NCBI GenBank assembly: GCA_002414865.1
Contig: DIAQ01000121.1
Location: forward strand, 591-14,028
Origin: a candidate division Hyd24-12 bacterium UBA5074
GTDB lineage: Bacteria > Fermentibacterota > Fermentibacteria > Fermentibacterales > Fermentibacteraceae
DNA length: 13,438 nt
Reading direction: 5' to 3'
Shown piece by piece: positions 1-6,404 of the stretch (positions are counted from its first letter, which is position 1; the number at the start of each line of letters is the position of its first letter). The notes below the pieces were generated by a model. That model did not search any database and had not been told where the DNA came from. It worked only from the letters and a program-made list of their open reading frames with translations. Made by a program: the position numbers and the translations under genes.

Positions 1-52
1 TGCCGATCCAGAGCTGCCTTGGCGCCGATGCGAGACGACGTCTTCTCTCTGC

Positions 53-81
53 TTGGAATAACGCATTTCGGAGTGTATTTT
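53..81 (+). promoter_or_regulatory. possible sigma-70-like promoter for the cysteine desulfurase-dsrC pair
   Basis: TTGGAA (53-58) and TATTTT (76-81) are separated by 17 bases, about 85 bases ahead of the chosen start of the first gene. The match is imperfect and the organism's promoter consensus is unknown, so this is only a candidate. The rest of bases 1-165 shows no convincing gene: an open frame runs through it, but it reads as unrelated low-complexity residues before the family-typical start. Confidence 0.3.
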
Positions 82-165
82 CACCCGACAGAAACAATCG
101 ACTCCCCGGCCCCCTCCCAGCGGAGCGGCAGCCGGGACCGCACGAGAACCCGGGAAGGAACGTGG

Positions 166-1329
166 ATGGACAACCTGATCTACCTGGACAACTCCGCGAC
201 CTCGTTTCCGAAGCCGCAGGTGGTTTACGACTTCATGAAGGAGTTCTACCAGTCCCACGGCGTAAGCCCCGGACGCTCGGGATTCGACAAGGCTCTGGAG
301 GCGGAGGAAGTAGTCCACTCCACACGCAAGCTGCTCACCAGCCTCTTCAACGGCACGAATCCGAATCATCTGAGCTTCTGCTACAACGCCACCGACGCGC
401 TCAACAGGATCATCCAGGGAATGGTATCGGAGGGCGACCACGTAATCACGAGCAACCTGGAGCACAACTCCGTTCTGCGCCCCCTCAACCACCTCAACCG
501 CGACAACGGGGTCGAACTCACCCACATCCCATTCGACGCCCGCGGGTATATCGATCCGGATGACGTGAAGAAGGCATTCAGGAAGAACACGAAGCTCGTC
601 ATCATCAATCACTCCTCCAACATCATCGGCACTGTGCAGCCCGTGGGCGAGATCGGCCGGCTCTGCAGGGAGGCGGGCGTCTTCTTCGCCGTCGACGCCA
701 GCCAGAGCGCTGGTTCGGTCCCCATCGACGTCCAGGCCATGTGCATCGACCTTCTGGCGTTCACCGGCCACAAGTGCCTCATGGGTCCGACCGGCATCGG
801 CGGCGCCTATGTCGGCGAAGATGTGCCCATCAGGTGCACCGTTTTCGGGGGCACCGGCGTCCGCTCCGCGAACCCGTTCCACCTCGAAGAGTTCCCCTAC
901 AGGATGGAAGCGGGAACCCTGAACACCGTCGGCATCGCAGGGCTCAACGCCGGGGTGAAATGGGTGCTCTCCGAGGGCATGGACAATATCCACGAGCGTG
1001 AGATCAGGCTCTGGGACAAGCTCCGCCTCGGCTGTCAGGGAATCGACGGGGTGATCACCTACTGCGCGGACGACACCGAGAACCAGAATCCCGTCCTCAG
1101 CCTCAATCTCGACAGCCTTGAAGCGGGCGATGTGGGAACGATGCTCGACGTGGACCATGGAATCGCCACCCGCACCGGACTGCAGTGCGCCCCTCTGGTG
1201 CACGCCCAGCTCGGGACCGACAGGATCCACGGCACTGTTCGATTCAGCGTCGGGCCCTTCAACACAGAAAAAGAGATAGACGCGGCCATCGGGGCGATGC
1301 GCGAGATAGCCTCACTCAGGAGGAAGTAG
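166..1329 (+). CDS. cysteine desulfurase (class V aminotransferase fold, PLP-dependent)
   Basis: The predicted role is removal of sulfur from L-cysteine, giving alanine and an enzyme persulfide, in the cytoplasm. The 387-residue protein begins with MDNLIYLDNSATSFPKP, the usual N-terminus of this group. His100 (NLEHNS) should stack on PLP, Asp177 in VDASQSAG should hold the pyridine nitrogen, and Lys203 in FTGHKC is the Schiff-base lysine. Cys341 in RTGLQCAPLVH is the expected sulfur-accepting cysteine. Length and motifs fit the cysteine desulfurase family that includes EF2568 and is related to SufS. I chose ATG 166 over an open-frame start at 19 because GGAAGGA lies 8 bases upstream and family similarity starts there. 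dsrC follows after 40 bases with no terminator, so the two are probably co-transcribed. Selenocysteine lyase activity is an alternative. Confidence 0.9.
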   Translation: MDNLIYLDNSATSFPKPQVVYDFMKEFYQSHGVSPGRSGFDKALEAEEVVHSTRKLLTSLFNGTNPNHLSFCYNATDALNRIIQGMVSEGDHVITSNLEHNSVLRPLNHLNRDNGVELTHIPFDARGYIDPDDVKKAFRKNTKLVIINHSSNIIGTVQPVGEIGRLCREAGVFFAVDASQSAGSVPIDVQAMCIDLLAFTGHKCLMGPTGIGGAYVGEDVPIRCTVFGGTGVRSANPFHLEEFPYRMEAGTLNTVGIAGLNAGVKWVLSEGMDNIHEREIRLWDKLRLGCQGIDGVITYCADDTENQNPVLSLNLDSLEAGDVGTMLDVDHGIATRTGLQCAPLVHAQLGTDRIHGTVRFSVGPFNTEKEIDAAIGAMREIASLRRK

Positions 1330-1369
1330 AAGCAACCTCCTCATCCACGAACAAGAAGGAATCGGAGAG

Positions 1370-1687
1370 ATGGATACGATAAGGGTCAACGGCGTCGAAC
1401 TGCGCGTGGACGGCGACGGCTTCCTCCAGGACCCCGGTTTCTGGAGCGAGGAGGTGGCAGTCGAATTCGCCAGGCTCGACGGCACCGGCGAGCTGAGTCC
1501 GAAGCACTGGGAGATTATCAGGTTCATCCGCGGGTTCTGGCAGGAGTCCGACATGGCGCCGACCGTCAGGAGCCTGTGCAAGCAGAGCGGCCTGAAGCTG
1601 CAGGAGATCTACTCGCTCTTCCCGGGAGGCCCGGCCAGGGGAGCCTGCAAGATCGCGGGGCTCCCGAAGCCCGACGGCTGCGTCTAG
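1370..1687 (+). CDS. dsrC: DsrC/TusE-family sulfur carrier with both redox cysteines
   Basis: DsrC is a small cytoplasmic protein that carries sulfur as a persulfide or trisulfide on a flexible C-terminal arm, and it links sulfur metabolism to Hdr-like disulfide reductases. The 105-residue protein has the family N-terminus (DGDGFLQDPGFWSEEVA), the HWEIIRFIR and CKQSGLKLQEIYSLFP blocks, and ends in ACKIAGLPKPDGCV. Both arm cysteines are present: Cys93 and the penultimate Cys104, 11 residues apart as in true DsrC. TusE-type members keep only the last cysteine. An SD-like GGAGAG sits directly before ATG 1370. It faces hdrB head-on with 22 bases between the stop codons. No dsrAB is in the window, so its partner here may be the cysteine desulfurase and the Hdr complex rather than sulfite reductase; that is inference. 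Confidence 0.95.
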   Translation: MDTIRVNGVELRVDGDGFLQDPGFWSEEVAVEFARLDGTGELSPKHWEIIRFIRGFWQESDMAPTVRSLCKQSGLKLQEIYSLFPGGPARGACKIAGLPKPDGCV

Positions 1688-1709
1688 GCCGGTCCGCCAG
1701 GGGACTGCG

Positions 1710-1738
1710 TCAGGCGCGCCTGATCCTCGCGATCAGGC
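1710..1738. repeat. overlapping inverted repeats at the convergent dsrC/hdrB ends
   Basis: TCAGGCGCGCCTGA (1710-1723) is a perfect 14-base palindrome beginning on the hdrB stop codon. It overlaps a second repeat in which GCCTGATC (1718-1725) and GATCAGGC (1731-1738) flank a 5-base loop. The second forms an 8-bp hairpin about 30 bases after the dsrC stop. No T-run follows on either strand, so it is at best a transcript-end structure or a non-canonical terminator. It also encodes the last residues of HdrB, and the repeated Arg/Ala/Ile codons could produce it by chance. Confidence 0.5.
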
Positions 1739-2603
1739 CATCCCTCGGCATGATCGATATGGATGCGACCTCTGCCGGGTCGAAGCCCATGCAGAGCGCC
1801 AGAACCTGGTTGTAGTCGAATACCGGGATCGGGCAACCGCCTTCTCCGCCCTTTTTCCCCAGCTCGCCCTGCATCCTGTCCAGGTGCTCGAGACAGGTGA
1901 TGCATGACACCACGATCAACTCGGCCTCTGTCTCGCTCCCCATCGCCCTGAGCTTCTTGAAGGCGAATTCCGATGCACCGGCGTAACTGCCCTTCACAAA
2001 GCCGCCTGCACCTCCGCAGCACTGCAGCTCACGGCTGTAGGTCTGCACCTCCGCCCCCAGGGCCTCCACCAGGTCGCGCAGCATGTGGGGCCTGCCCGCG
2101 GGTGTGTCGAAGCCTACGACCTCGCTGGGGAACAGGGTGTGGCAGGGGTACTGGACCACGGCTTTCATGCCGTCGAGGGGGAAATCGAGCGTTCCCCGTA
2201 TCCGCTCAGGGCCGATGTCGTTGTAGAGGACATCGATCATGTGCCTGACGACGACCGTGCCCCGGAAGACCCTGCCGGCCTTCGCGAGCAGCCGGTCGAC
2301 CGCCTCCCTGATCTCCGCATCCTCGAGCAGCCTCTTCCGGGCGGTCCGCAGGGAACTGTAGCAGGAGCCGCATTGCGTGACGAGCTCCACGCCCTTCTCC
2401 TCGGCCAGCGAGAAGTTCCATGCGCTCACGGCCAGTGATGCGGTCTCATCCGCGGATGGGAACGCGCCGAAGGCCGGGCAGCACACGCTTCCCTCGAGGT
2501 CCGCCAACTCCGCCCCCAGCCGTGGCATCGTAAGCCTGATGGCCCGCTCGACATCCGGCCTCACCGCCGGAACGTTGCACCCCAGGAACAGCCCGTATCT
2601 CAT
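1710..2603 (-). CDS. hdrB: heterodisulfide reductase subunit B (two CCG domains)
   Basis: HdrB is the catalytic subunit that cleaves disulfides on non-cubane [4Fe-4S] clusters. The 297-residue protein carries two intact CCG motifs: Cys9, Cys41-Cys42, Cys78, Cys81 (C-x31-CC-x35-C-x2-C), and Cys154, Cys195-Cys196, Cys234, Cys237 (C-x40-CC-x37-C-x2-C). The N-terminus MRYGLFLGCN is typical and no membrane segment is visible, so it should be cytoplasmic. It is the last gene of the hdr-flx operon and starts 4 bases after the hdrC stop. In methanogens the substrate is CoM-S-S-CoB. In bacteria lacking those cofactors DsrC has been proposed, and dsrC converges on this gene. The true substrate cannot be read from the sequence. 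Confidence 0.95.
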   Translation of the reverse strand: MRYGLFLGCNVPAVRPDVERAIRLTMPRLGAELADLEGSVCCPAFGAFPSADETASLAVSAWNFSLAEEKGVELVTQCGSCYSSLRTARKRLLEDAEIREAVDRLLAKAGRVFRGTVVVRHMIDVLYNDIGPERIRGTLDFPLDGMKAVVQYPCHTLFPSEVVGFDTPAGRPHMLRDLVEALGAEVQTYSRELQCCGGAGGFVKGSYAGASEFAFKKLRAMGSETEAELIVVSCITCLEHLDRMQGELGKKGGEGGCPIPVFDYNQVLALCMGFDPAEVASISIMPRDGLIARIRRA

Positions 2604-2607
2604 CCCG

Positions 2608-3117
2608 TCAGCCCTTGAACATGTATTCGTTGTTCTTCACGAGGTCCGTGTCCCGCAGCATATCCCTGAATTTCTCGAGCAGCTCCGGATACCTCGCGAT
2701 TGTGGGAGGGACCTCCTCCAGCCCCACGGCCCTCCTCTTTTCCCTCACATTGTCGAGCGGCTGGGTGTGCCCCGTCTCGAATATCTCCGCGACCGCAGCA
2801 GGGATGTATGTGTCGTCGTTGCGGGTCTGCCACCGCCTGATCGCCAGGCAGACCTCGAATGGGTGGACACCCATCGGACACATCTCCTCGCAAGCGGAAC
2901 AGGTGACGCACAACCACGGCGTCTCGTCCTCGAGAAGGCTTTCCTCGAGCCCCAGGAGGACCTTTCGAACCAGGTCGCGTATGAACAGCGGAGGGTTGCC
3001 CTCCGCGGCCGGGCAGCCCGCCACGCAGGTGCTGCAGTTGAAGCAATGGCGGATGTCCCCGCAGCTTCCCGTTATCTCCCGCCAGAGATCGGCGTTCGCA
3101 TTCGTCAGGTCGAGCAT
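2608..3117 (-). CDS. hdrC: heterodisulfide reductase subunit C (two [4Fe-4S] clusters)
   Basis: HdrC relays electrons between HdrA and HdrB. The 169-residue protein (ATG at 3117) has two ferredoxin motifs: Cys25, 28, 31, 35 (HCFNCSTCVAGCP) and Cys70, 73, 76, 80 (CVTCSACEEMCP). The helical stretch GVHPFEVCLAIRR and the C-terminal tail match cytoplasmic HdrC, which lacks the membrane cytochrome of HdrE-type systems. The stop of flxA lies 2 bases upstream and hdrB begins 4 bases downstream, so translation is probably coupled. Much longer open frames through this region in the same frame begin inside neighbouring genes and are not genes. Confidence 0.95.
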   Translation of the reverse strand: MLDLTNANADLWREITGSCGDIRHCFNCSTCVAGCPAAEGNPPLFIRDLVRKVLLGLEESLLEDETPWLCVTCSACEEMCPMGVHPFEVCLAIRRWQTRNDDTYIPAAVAEIFETGHTQPLDNVREKRRAVGLEEVPPTIARYPELLEKFRDMLRDTDLVKNNEYMFKG

Positions 3118-3119
3118 GG

Positions 3120-3953
3120 TCAGTACTCCCGCGGCAGCCGGTCGAGCCGGGCCAGGCTGAAGACCGGACCGTCGGTGCATACATAGGAGCCCCCGATGTT
3201 GCACCGTCCACACTTCCCTATCCCGCACTTCATCTTCATCTCGAGGGAGAGGTGTATCCGGTCCGGCCGGAGTCCGAGCTCCGCCAGGACGGGCAGGGTG
3301 TACCGGATCATCGCGGGGGGCCCGCATACCAGGGCCGTTGTACTCTCCGGATCGACCTGCAGCGTCTTCACGGCCGCCGGGACCGTTCCGATCCTCCCGC
3401 TCCAGTCCTGATCGGCATTGTCGACCGTGACTGACAAGCTCATGTCGTCGCGCCGCCCCCAGTTCTTCAACTCGTCCTTGTAGAGCAGGAGGCCAGGGTT
3501 GCGAGCGCCATAAACCACCTCGAGATCCAGGAAATCCCCGCGGTTCGCGGGATGGAGGGCGAAGGACGTGAAGGCGCGCAGCGTTGAGAATCCGAAGCCG
3601 CCGCCGATGACGAGAACATTCCTGCCGTGGAGCTCCTCGAGGGGGTAGCCATTGCCGAGCGGACCCCTCAGGCCGACGGTGTCTCCCGGCTCCAGGTAAT
3701 GCAGCTCGGTGGTGACCTGGCCTGCCCTGCTGATGGTGAAGTCGAGCAGATCGGGGTCGGCGGGCGACGATGCGATCCCGAACGGGGCCTCCCCCACGCC
3801 CAGCAGCGACAGCTCGGCGAACTGCCCCGGCACGAAGGCGAAAACCTCGCGCCTTTCCACGAAGGAGAGCGAGAGGGTTCTGATGCTGGCATCCTCCGTC
3901 TCGACGGCGTTGCGCTCGACCCTCATCCGAACGGGGGCGTATGGATTCCTCAA
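3120..3953 (-). CDS. flxA: FlxA-like FAD/NAD(P)-binding oxidoreductase with [2Fe-2S] site
   Basis: This is the likely entry or exit point for NAD(H) in the Flx-Hdr complex. The family is that of the gamma subunit of group 3 Ni-Fe hydrogenases and of PyrK. The protein has 277 residues when started at TTG 3953. The FAD-binding block PFGIASSP is at 57-64, the nucleotide-binding glycine motif GGGFGFSTLR at 117-126, CGPPAM at 210-215, and a [2Fe-2S] site at Cys243, 248, 251, 259. I chose TTG because family members begin (M)xNPYxP and RNPYAP follows it directly. GGGGAGG lies 3 bases upstream, and the TTG overlaps the upstream TGA stop by 4 bases (TTGA). The next start, ATG 3926, would lose the conserved NPYAP. 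No hydrogenase large subunit is nearby, so NADH rather than hydrogen is the probable donor. Confidence 0.88.
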   Translation of the reverse strand: MRNPYAPVRMRVERNAVETEDASIRTLSLSFVERREVFAFVPGQFAELSLLGVGEAPFGIASSPADPDLLDFTISRAGQVTTELHYLEPGDTVGLRGPLGNGYPLEELHGRNVLVIGGGFGFSTLRAFTSFALHPANRGDFLDLEVVYGARNPGLLLYKDELKNWGRRDDMSLSVTVDNADQDWSGRIGTVPAAVKTLQVDPESTTALVCGPPAMIRYTLPVLAELGLRPDRIHLSLEMKMKCGIGKCGRCNIGGSYVCTDGPVFSLARLDRLPREY

Positions 3954-4969
3954 TTGCCTCCCCGCCTGCCCCCGAAGGCCGCAAGCACCTGCCGCATGTC
4001 GAGATTGACCGGGCATTCCGAGACACACCTGCCGCAGCCCACGCAACCCGCCATTCCATGGTTGTCGATGCAGTAGTTGAACTTGTGCATTATGCGCTGC
4101 CGGTATCTCTCCCTGCCCGTAGGCCTTGGATTGAATCCCGAGGCCTGTGCCGTGAAACAGGAGAACTGGCAGGAGTCCCACACGCGGTTCCTGACGCGGA
4201 CGCCTGCTGCTTCCTCGTCCACGATGTCGAAACAGTGGCAGGCGGGGCACAGGTAGCTGCAGATTCCGCAGCCCAGGCACTTCTCGGCGAGTGTCAGCCA
4301 GAGGGGATCGTCGAAGGAACGGTCGAGCGCCGCCTTCAGGAGCCCGAGATCCACGGGGGGCTCGATTGCCGGCTGCAGGCCGCCGTTCACGGTGCCCGAC
4401 CCCGGGGGTTCGCCTTCGCAGGTATCGAGGAGGCCATGGGCCGCGGCGAACTCCGCTCCCCTGCTGGATGCAACATGGGCCAGATAGACGCTGCCGAGGT
4501 CTTCGAGGAGGATGTCCGAACCCTCCGCAGAGAGCGGACCGCCGCCTGTCGTGGTGCAGAAGCAGGTCTCCCGAGGCTGGGTGCAGCCGATGGAGATCAC
4601 CAGCAGCGAATCCCTCCTGTTTGCGTAGTAGACATCCCGGCTCTGTCCATCGCGTAATACCTTGTCCAGGAACAGGAACGCTCGCGCGTCACAGGGGCGG
4701 GCACCGAAGAGGACAGCAGGCTTCCCGCAGTCCGTGTGCTCGGATACACCCGGATCCTCCCCGCAGGAGGACAGCAGCGTTTCCATCTGGGGCATCAGGA
4801 CATGCTTGGGCGAGGTCCTGGTGTTTGCGTAGTCCAGGATTGCCTCGTCTCCTGACCGGATGCGGTCGAAGACCAGGATGCCCTTCCTCCGGACGGGGGC
4901 GTAGACCGCATATCCGGCCAGGAGCCCGTCCAGGAGCCGTCCGATTTCGTTCCTGGCTATGGTCCTCAT
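3950..4969 (-). CDS. 4Fe-4S dicluster protein, HydB/AsrA-like (FlxB/FlxC-type electron-transfer subunit)
   Basis: The 339-residue protein belongs to the family of sulfhydrogenase beta subunit (HydB) and anaerobic sulfite reductase A (AsrA). It probably passes electrons between FlxA and FlxD/HdrA in the cytoplasm. The N-terminal half has the family blocks GARPCDARAF (Cys93) and CTQPRETCFC (Cys129, 136, 138). Two ferredoxin motifs follow: Cys231, 234, 237, 241, extended by Cys244 and Cys246, and Cys309, 312, 315, 319. ATG 4969 is preceded by GGAAGTGA and lies 24 bases after the previous stop. Its own stop overlaps the flxA start. By gene order in known flxABCD-hdrABC clusters it would be FlxB, but B and C letters are not secure from sequence alone. 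AsrA itself is less likely because no AsrC sulfite reductase is in the window. Confidence 0.82.
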   Translation of the reverse strand: MRTIARNEIGRLLDGLLAGYAVYAPVRRKGILVFDRIRSGDEAILDYANTRTSPKHVLMPQMETLLSSCGEDPGVSEHTDCGKPAVLFGARPCDARAFLFLDKVLRDGQSRDVYYANRRDSLLVISIGCTQPRETCFCTTTGGGPLSAEGSDILLEDLGSVYLAHVASSRGAEFAAAHGLLDTCEGEPPGSGTVNGGLQPAIEPPVDLGLLKAALDRSFDDPLWLTLAEKCLGCGICSYLCPACHCFDIVDEEAAGVRVRNRVWDSCQFSCFTAQASGFNPRPTGRERYRQRIMHKFNYCIDNHGMAGCVGCGRCVSECPVNLDMRQVLAAFGGRRGGN

Positions 4970-4993
4970 TTCACTTCCGCATTCCGGTGCAGG

Positions 4994-5953
4994 TCATGGC
5001 TCGAGCATGAAGTCCTGGGGATCGTCCGGATCGAAGGTCGAGAGGGGCGCTGGCTTCCCGGGGTCCAGGCCCGGCCTGCATCCGAACATCCGCGCGACAT
5101 CCGCCGACATCCTGCGGTTCAGCGTCCCCAGATCCACACCCATGGGGCATGCCCGCACACACGCGCCGCATTCGACGCATCTCCCGGCCAGGTGGAGCAC
5201 GCGCATGAGATGGAAGGACAGCACATCGCTCGGATCCGTACCCCTGCCGACCCACTGCGGCCGCGTCTCGTCGACGAAGCACTTCGAGCAGTAGCAGAGA
5301 GGGCAGGCGTTCCTGCAGGCGTTGCAGCGGATGCACCTGCTCATCTCGCCTGCGATGTACTCCCACCTCTCACCCGCGGACCGGGAGGCGAAGTCGGCAA
5401 CATCGGTAAATTCGTCTCTCGTCCTCTCCTCCACCTCTTCCCCGACCAACACATCGCTGATGACCGGGTTCCTCTGCACGCAGACGCGGCAACTCCGATG
5501 GAGCGCGTCTTCCCTGTTCATCGACAACAGCGCCGTGCCATCCCCTGCAACGAGCTTCCCGCCGGTGTCCTCGACGGTCTGGATGCGGATGTCCCCGAAC
5601 CTCTCCCGGACCTCGTGGGGGTCGACCATGCCGTGACATGGCACGCCGATGATCACGACATCTTCGCGCCGGACCTGCTTCTCCTTGATCAGCTCCACGA
5701 TAGCCCTGGTGTCGCATCCCTTGGCCACGATGCCCACCTTCCTGTCGGAGCGGATCAGGTATCGTGCGAGATTATTGCTGCAGAATGCGTTCCAGATCAG
5801 CCGCCCGGTGTCGCCCGGCTCGGTGATGAAGCAGGGTGTCGCGCGCAGAGGCAGGGAGCCCTCCTCGAAGCCGATCACGAGGTCGACCCTTCCTTCGGCG
5901 AGCAGCCTCGCCGTCTCCTCCCTGATCCTGGCGGTGCAGTCAGTCATCTCCAC
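4994..5953 (-). CDS. 4Fe-4S ferredoxin-type protein, F420-hydrogenase-beta-like N-terminus (FlxC/FlxB-type)
   Basis: The 319-residue protein probably relays electrons in the Flx module. The N-terminal part, with VGIVAKGCDTRAIVELI (Cys80) and VIIGVPCHG (Cys106), resembles subunits annotated as coenzyme F420 hydrogenase beta-like. Cys155 and Cys158 follow. The first ferredoxin motif is Cys207, 210, 213, 217, extended by Cys220, 222 and 225 (CPLCYCSKC). The second is Cys259, 262, 265, 269. The shared CP-x-C-x-C extension suggests kinship with the neighbour at 3950-4969. The GTG start at 5953 directly abuts the flxD stop. An ATG at 5947, with GGTGGAG touching it, is the alternative start and would remove two residues. 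By known cluster order it would be FlxC. F420 use is not implied. Confidence 0.78.
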   Translation of the reverse strand: MEMTDCTARIREETARLLAEGRVDLVIGFEEGSLPLRATPCFITEPGDTGRLIWNAFCSNNLARYLIRSDRKVGIVAKGCDTRAIVELIKEKQVRREDVVIIGVPCHGMVDPHEVRERFGDIRIQTVEDTGGKLVAGDGTALLSMNREDALHRSCRVCVQRNPVISDVLVGEEVEERTRDEFTDVADFASRSAGERWEYIAGEMSRCIRCNACRNACPLCYCSKCFVDETRPQWVGRGTDPSDVLSFHLMRVLHLAGRCVECGACVRACPMGVDLGTLNRRMSADVARMFGCRPGLDPGKPAPLSTFDPDDPQDFMLEP

Positions 5954-6400
5954 CTACGTGTATCTCTTCTCCATCCGTCTTGCCGGCCCCAGGGCGAGCA
6001 CTTTCTCGGTGACCGTGTCGATCACCGAGGCGAACCTCTCACCCTCCGATGCAGAAACCCAGGTGAACTGCAGCCTTCCCTCCTCGATGCCGATGTGCTC
6101 GAGGAGTCCCTTCAGCAGGGCGAATTTCCTCCTGGCGCTGTAGTTGCCGCTGATGTAGTGGCAGTCGCCGGGATGACACCCGCTGACAAGGACTCCGTCC
6201 GCGCCCTTCTGGAAGGCGGAGAGGATGAAGAAGGGGTTGATCCTTCCCGCGCAGGGAACGCGGATCACCCTGACGGCGGCCGGATACTGCAGCCTTCCCA
6301 CACCCGCCGAATCGGCACCTGCATAGCTGCACCAGTTGCATAGGAAGGCCACGATCCTGGGCTCCCACCCGGGGACCCTGTCGTTCATCTCCCCATCCAT
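5954..6400 (-). CDS. flxD: FlxD / MvhD-type [2Fe-2S] electron-transfer subunit
   Basis: MvhD-family proteins dock onto HdrA and deliver electrons to its bifurcating flavin. The 148-residue protein has the near-invariant family signature: LCNWCSYAGADSAG (Cys21, Cys24), RVPCAGRI (Cys50), and VSGCHPGDCHYISGN (Cys75, Cys80). The five cysteines are those conserved around the [2Fe-2S] cluster. It starts 4 bases after the hdrA stop with GAGG close to ATG 6400; a second ATG four codons later, immediately after GGGGAG, is also possible. Cytoplasmic, with no membrane segment. In hydrogen-using systems MvhD connects to MvhAG; here the Flx iron-sulfur subunits and FlxA follow instead. Confidence 0.93.
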   Translation of the reverse strand: MDGEMNDRVPGWEPRIVAFLCNWCSYAGADSAGVGRLQYPAAVRVIRVPCAGRINPFFILSAFQKGADGVLVSGCHPGDCHYISGNYSARRKFALLKGLLEHIGIEEGRLQFTWVSASEGERFASVIDTVTEKVLALGPARRMEKRYT

Positions 6401-6404
6401 GGCC

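Noticed and set aside
19..165. 49-residue N-terminal extension of the cysteine desulfurase
   Set aside because: The extension has no family similarity, and a good ribosome site precedes ATG 166.
3954..4280. N-terminal extension of flxA into the upstream gene
   Set aside because: The extra residues are an out-of-frame reading of the neighbouring Fe-S gene, whereas family similarity starts at the TTG at 3953.
3950..4969. Anaerobic sulfite reductase subunit A (AsrA)
   Set aside because: The sequence family is shared with HydB and Flx subunits. No AsrC is in the window, and the operon context is Flx-Hdr.
5192..6343. A 383-residue + strand open frame across the FlxB/C-like and flxD genes
   Set aside because: It spans several real minus-strand genes, has no recognisable motif and no fitting ribosome site.
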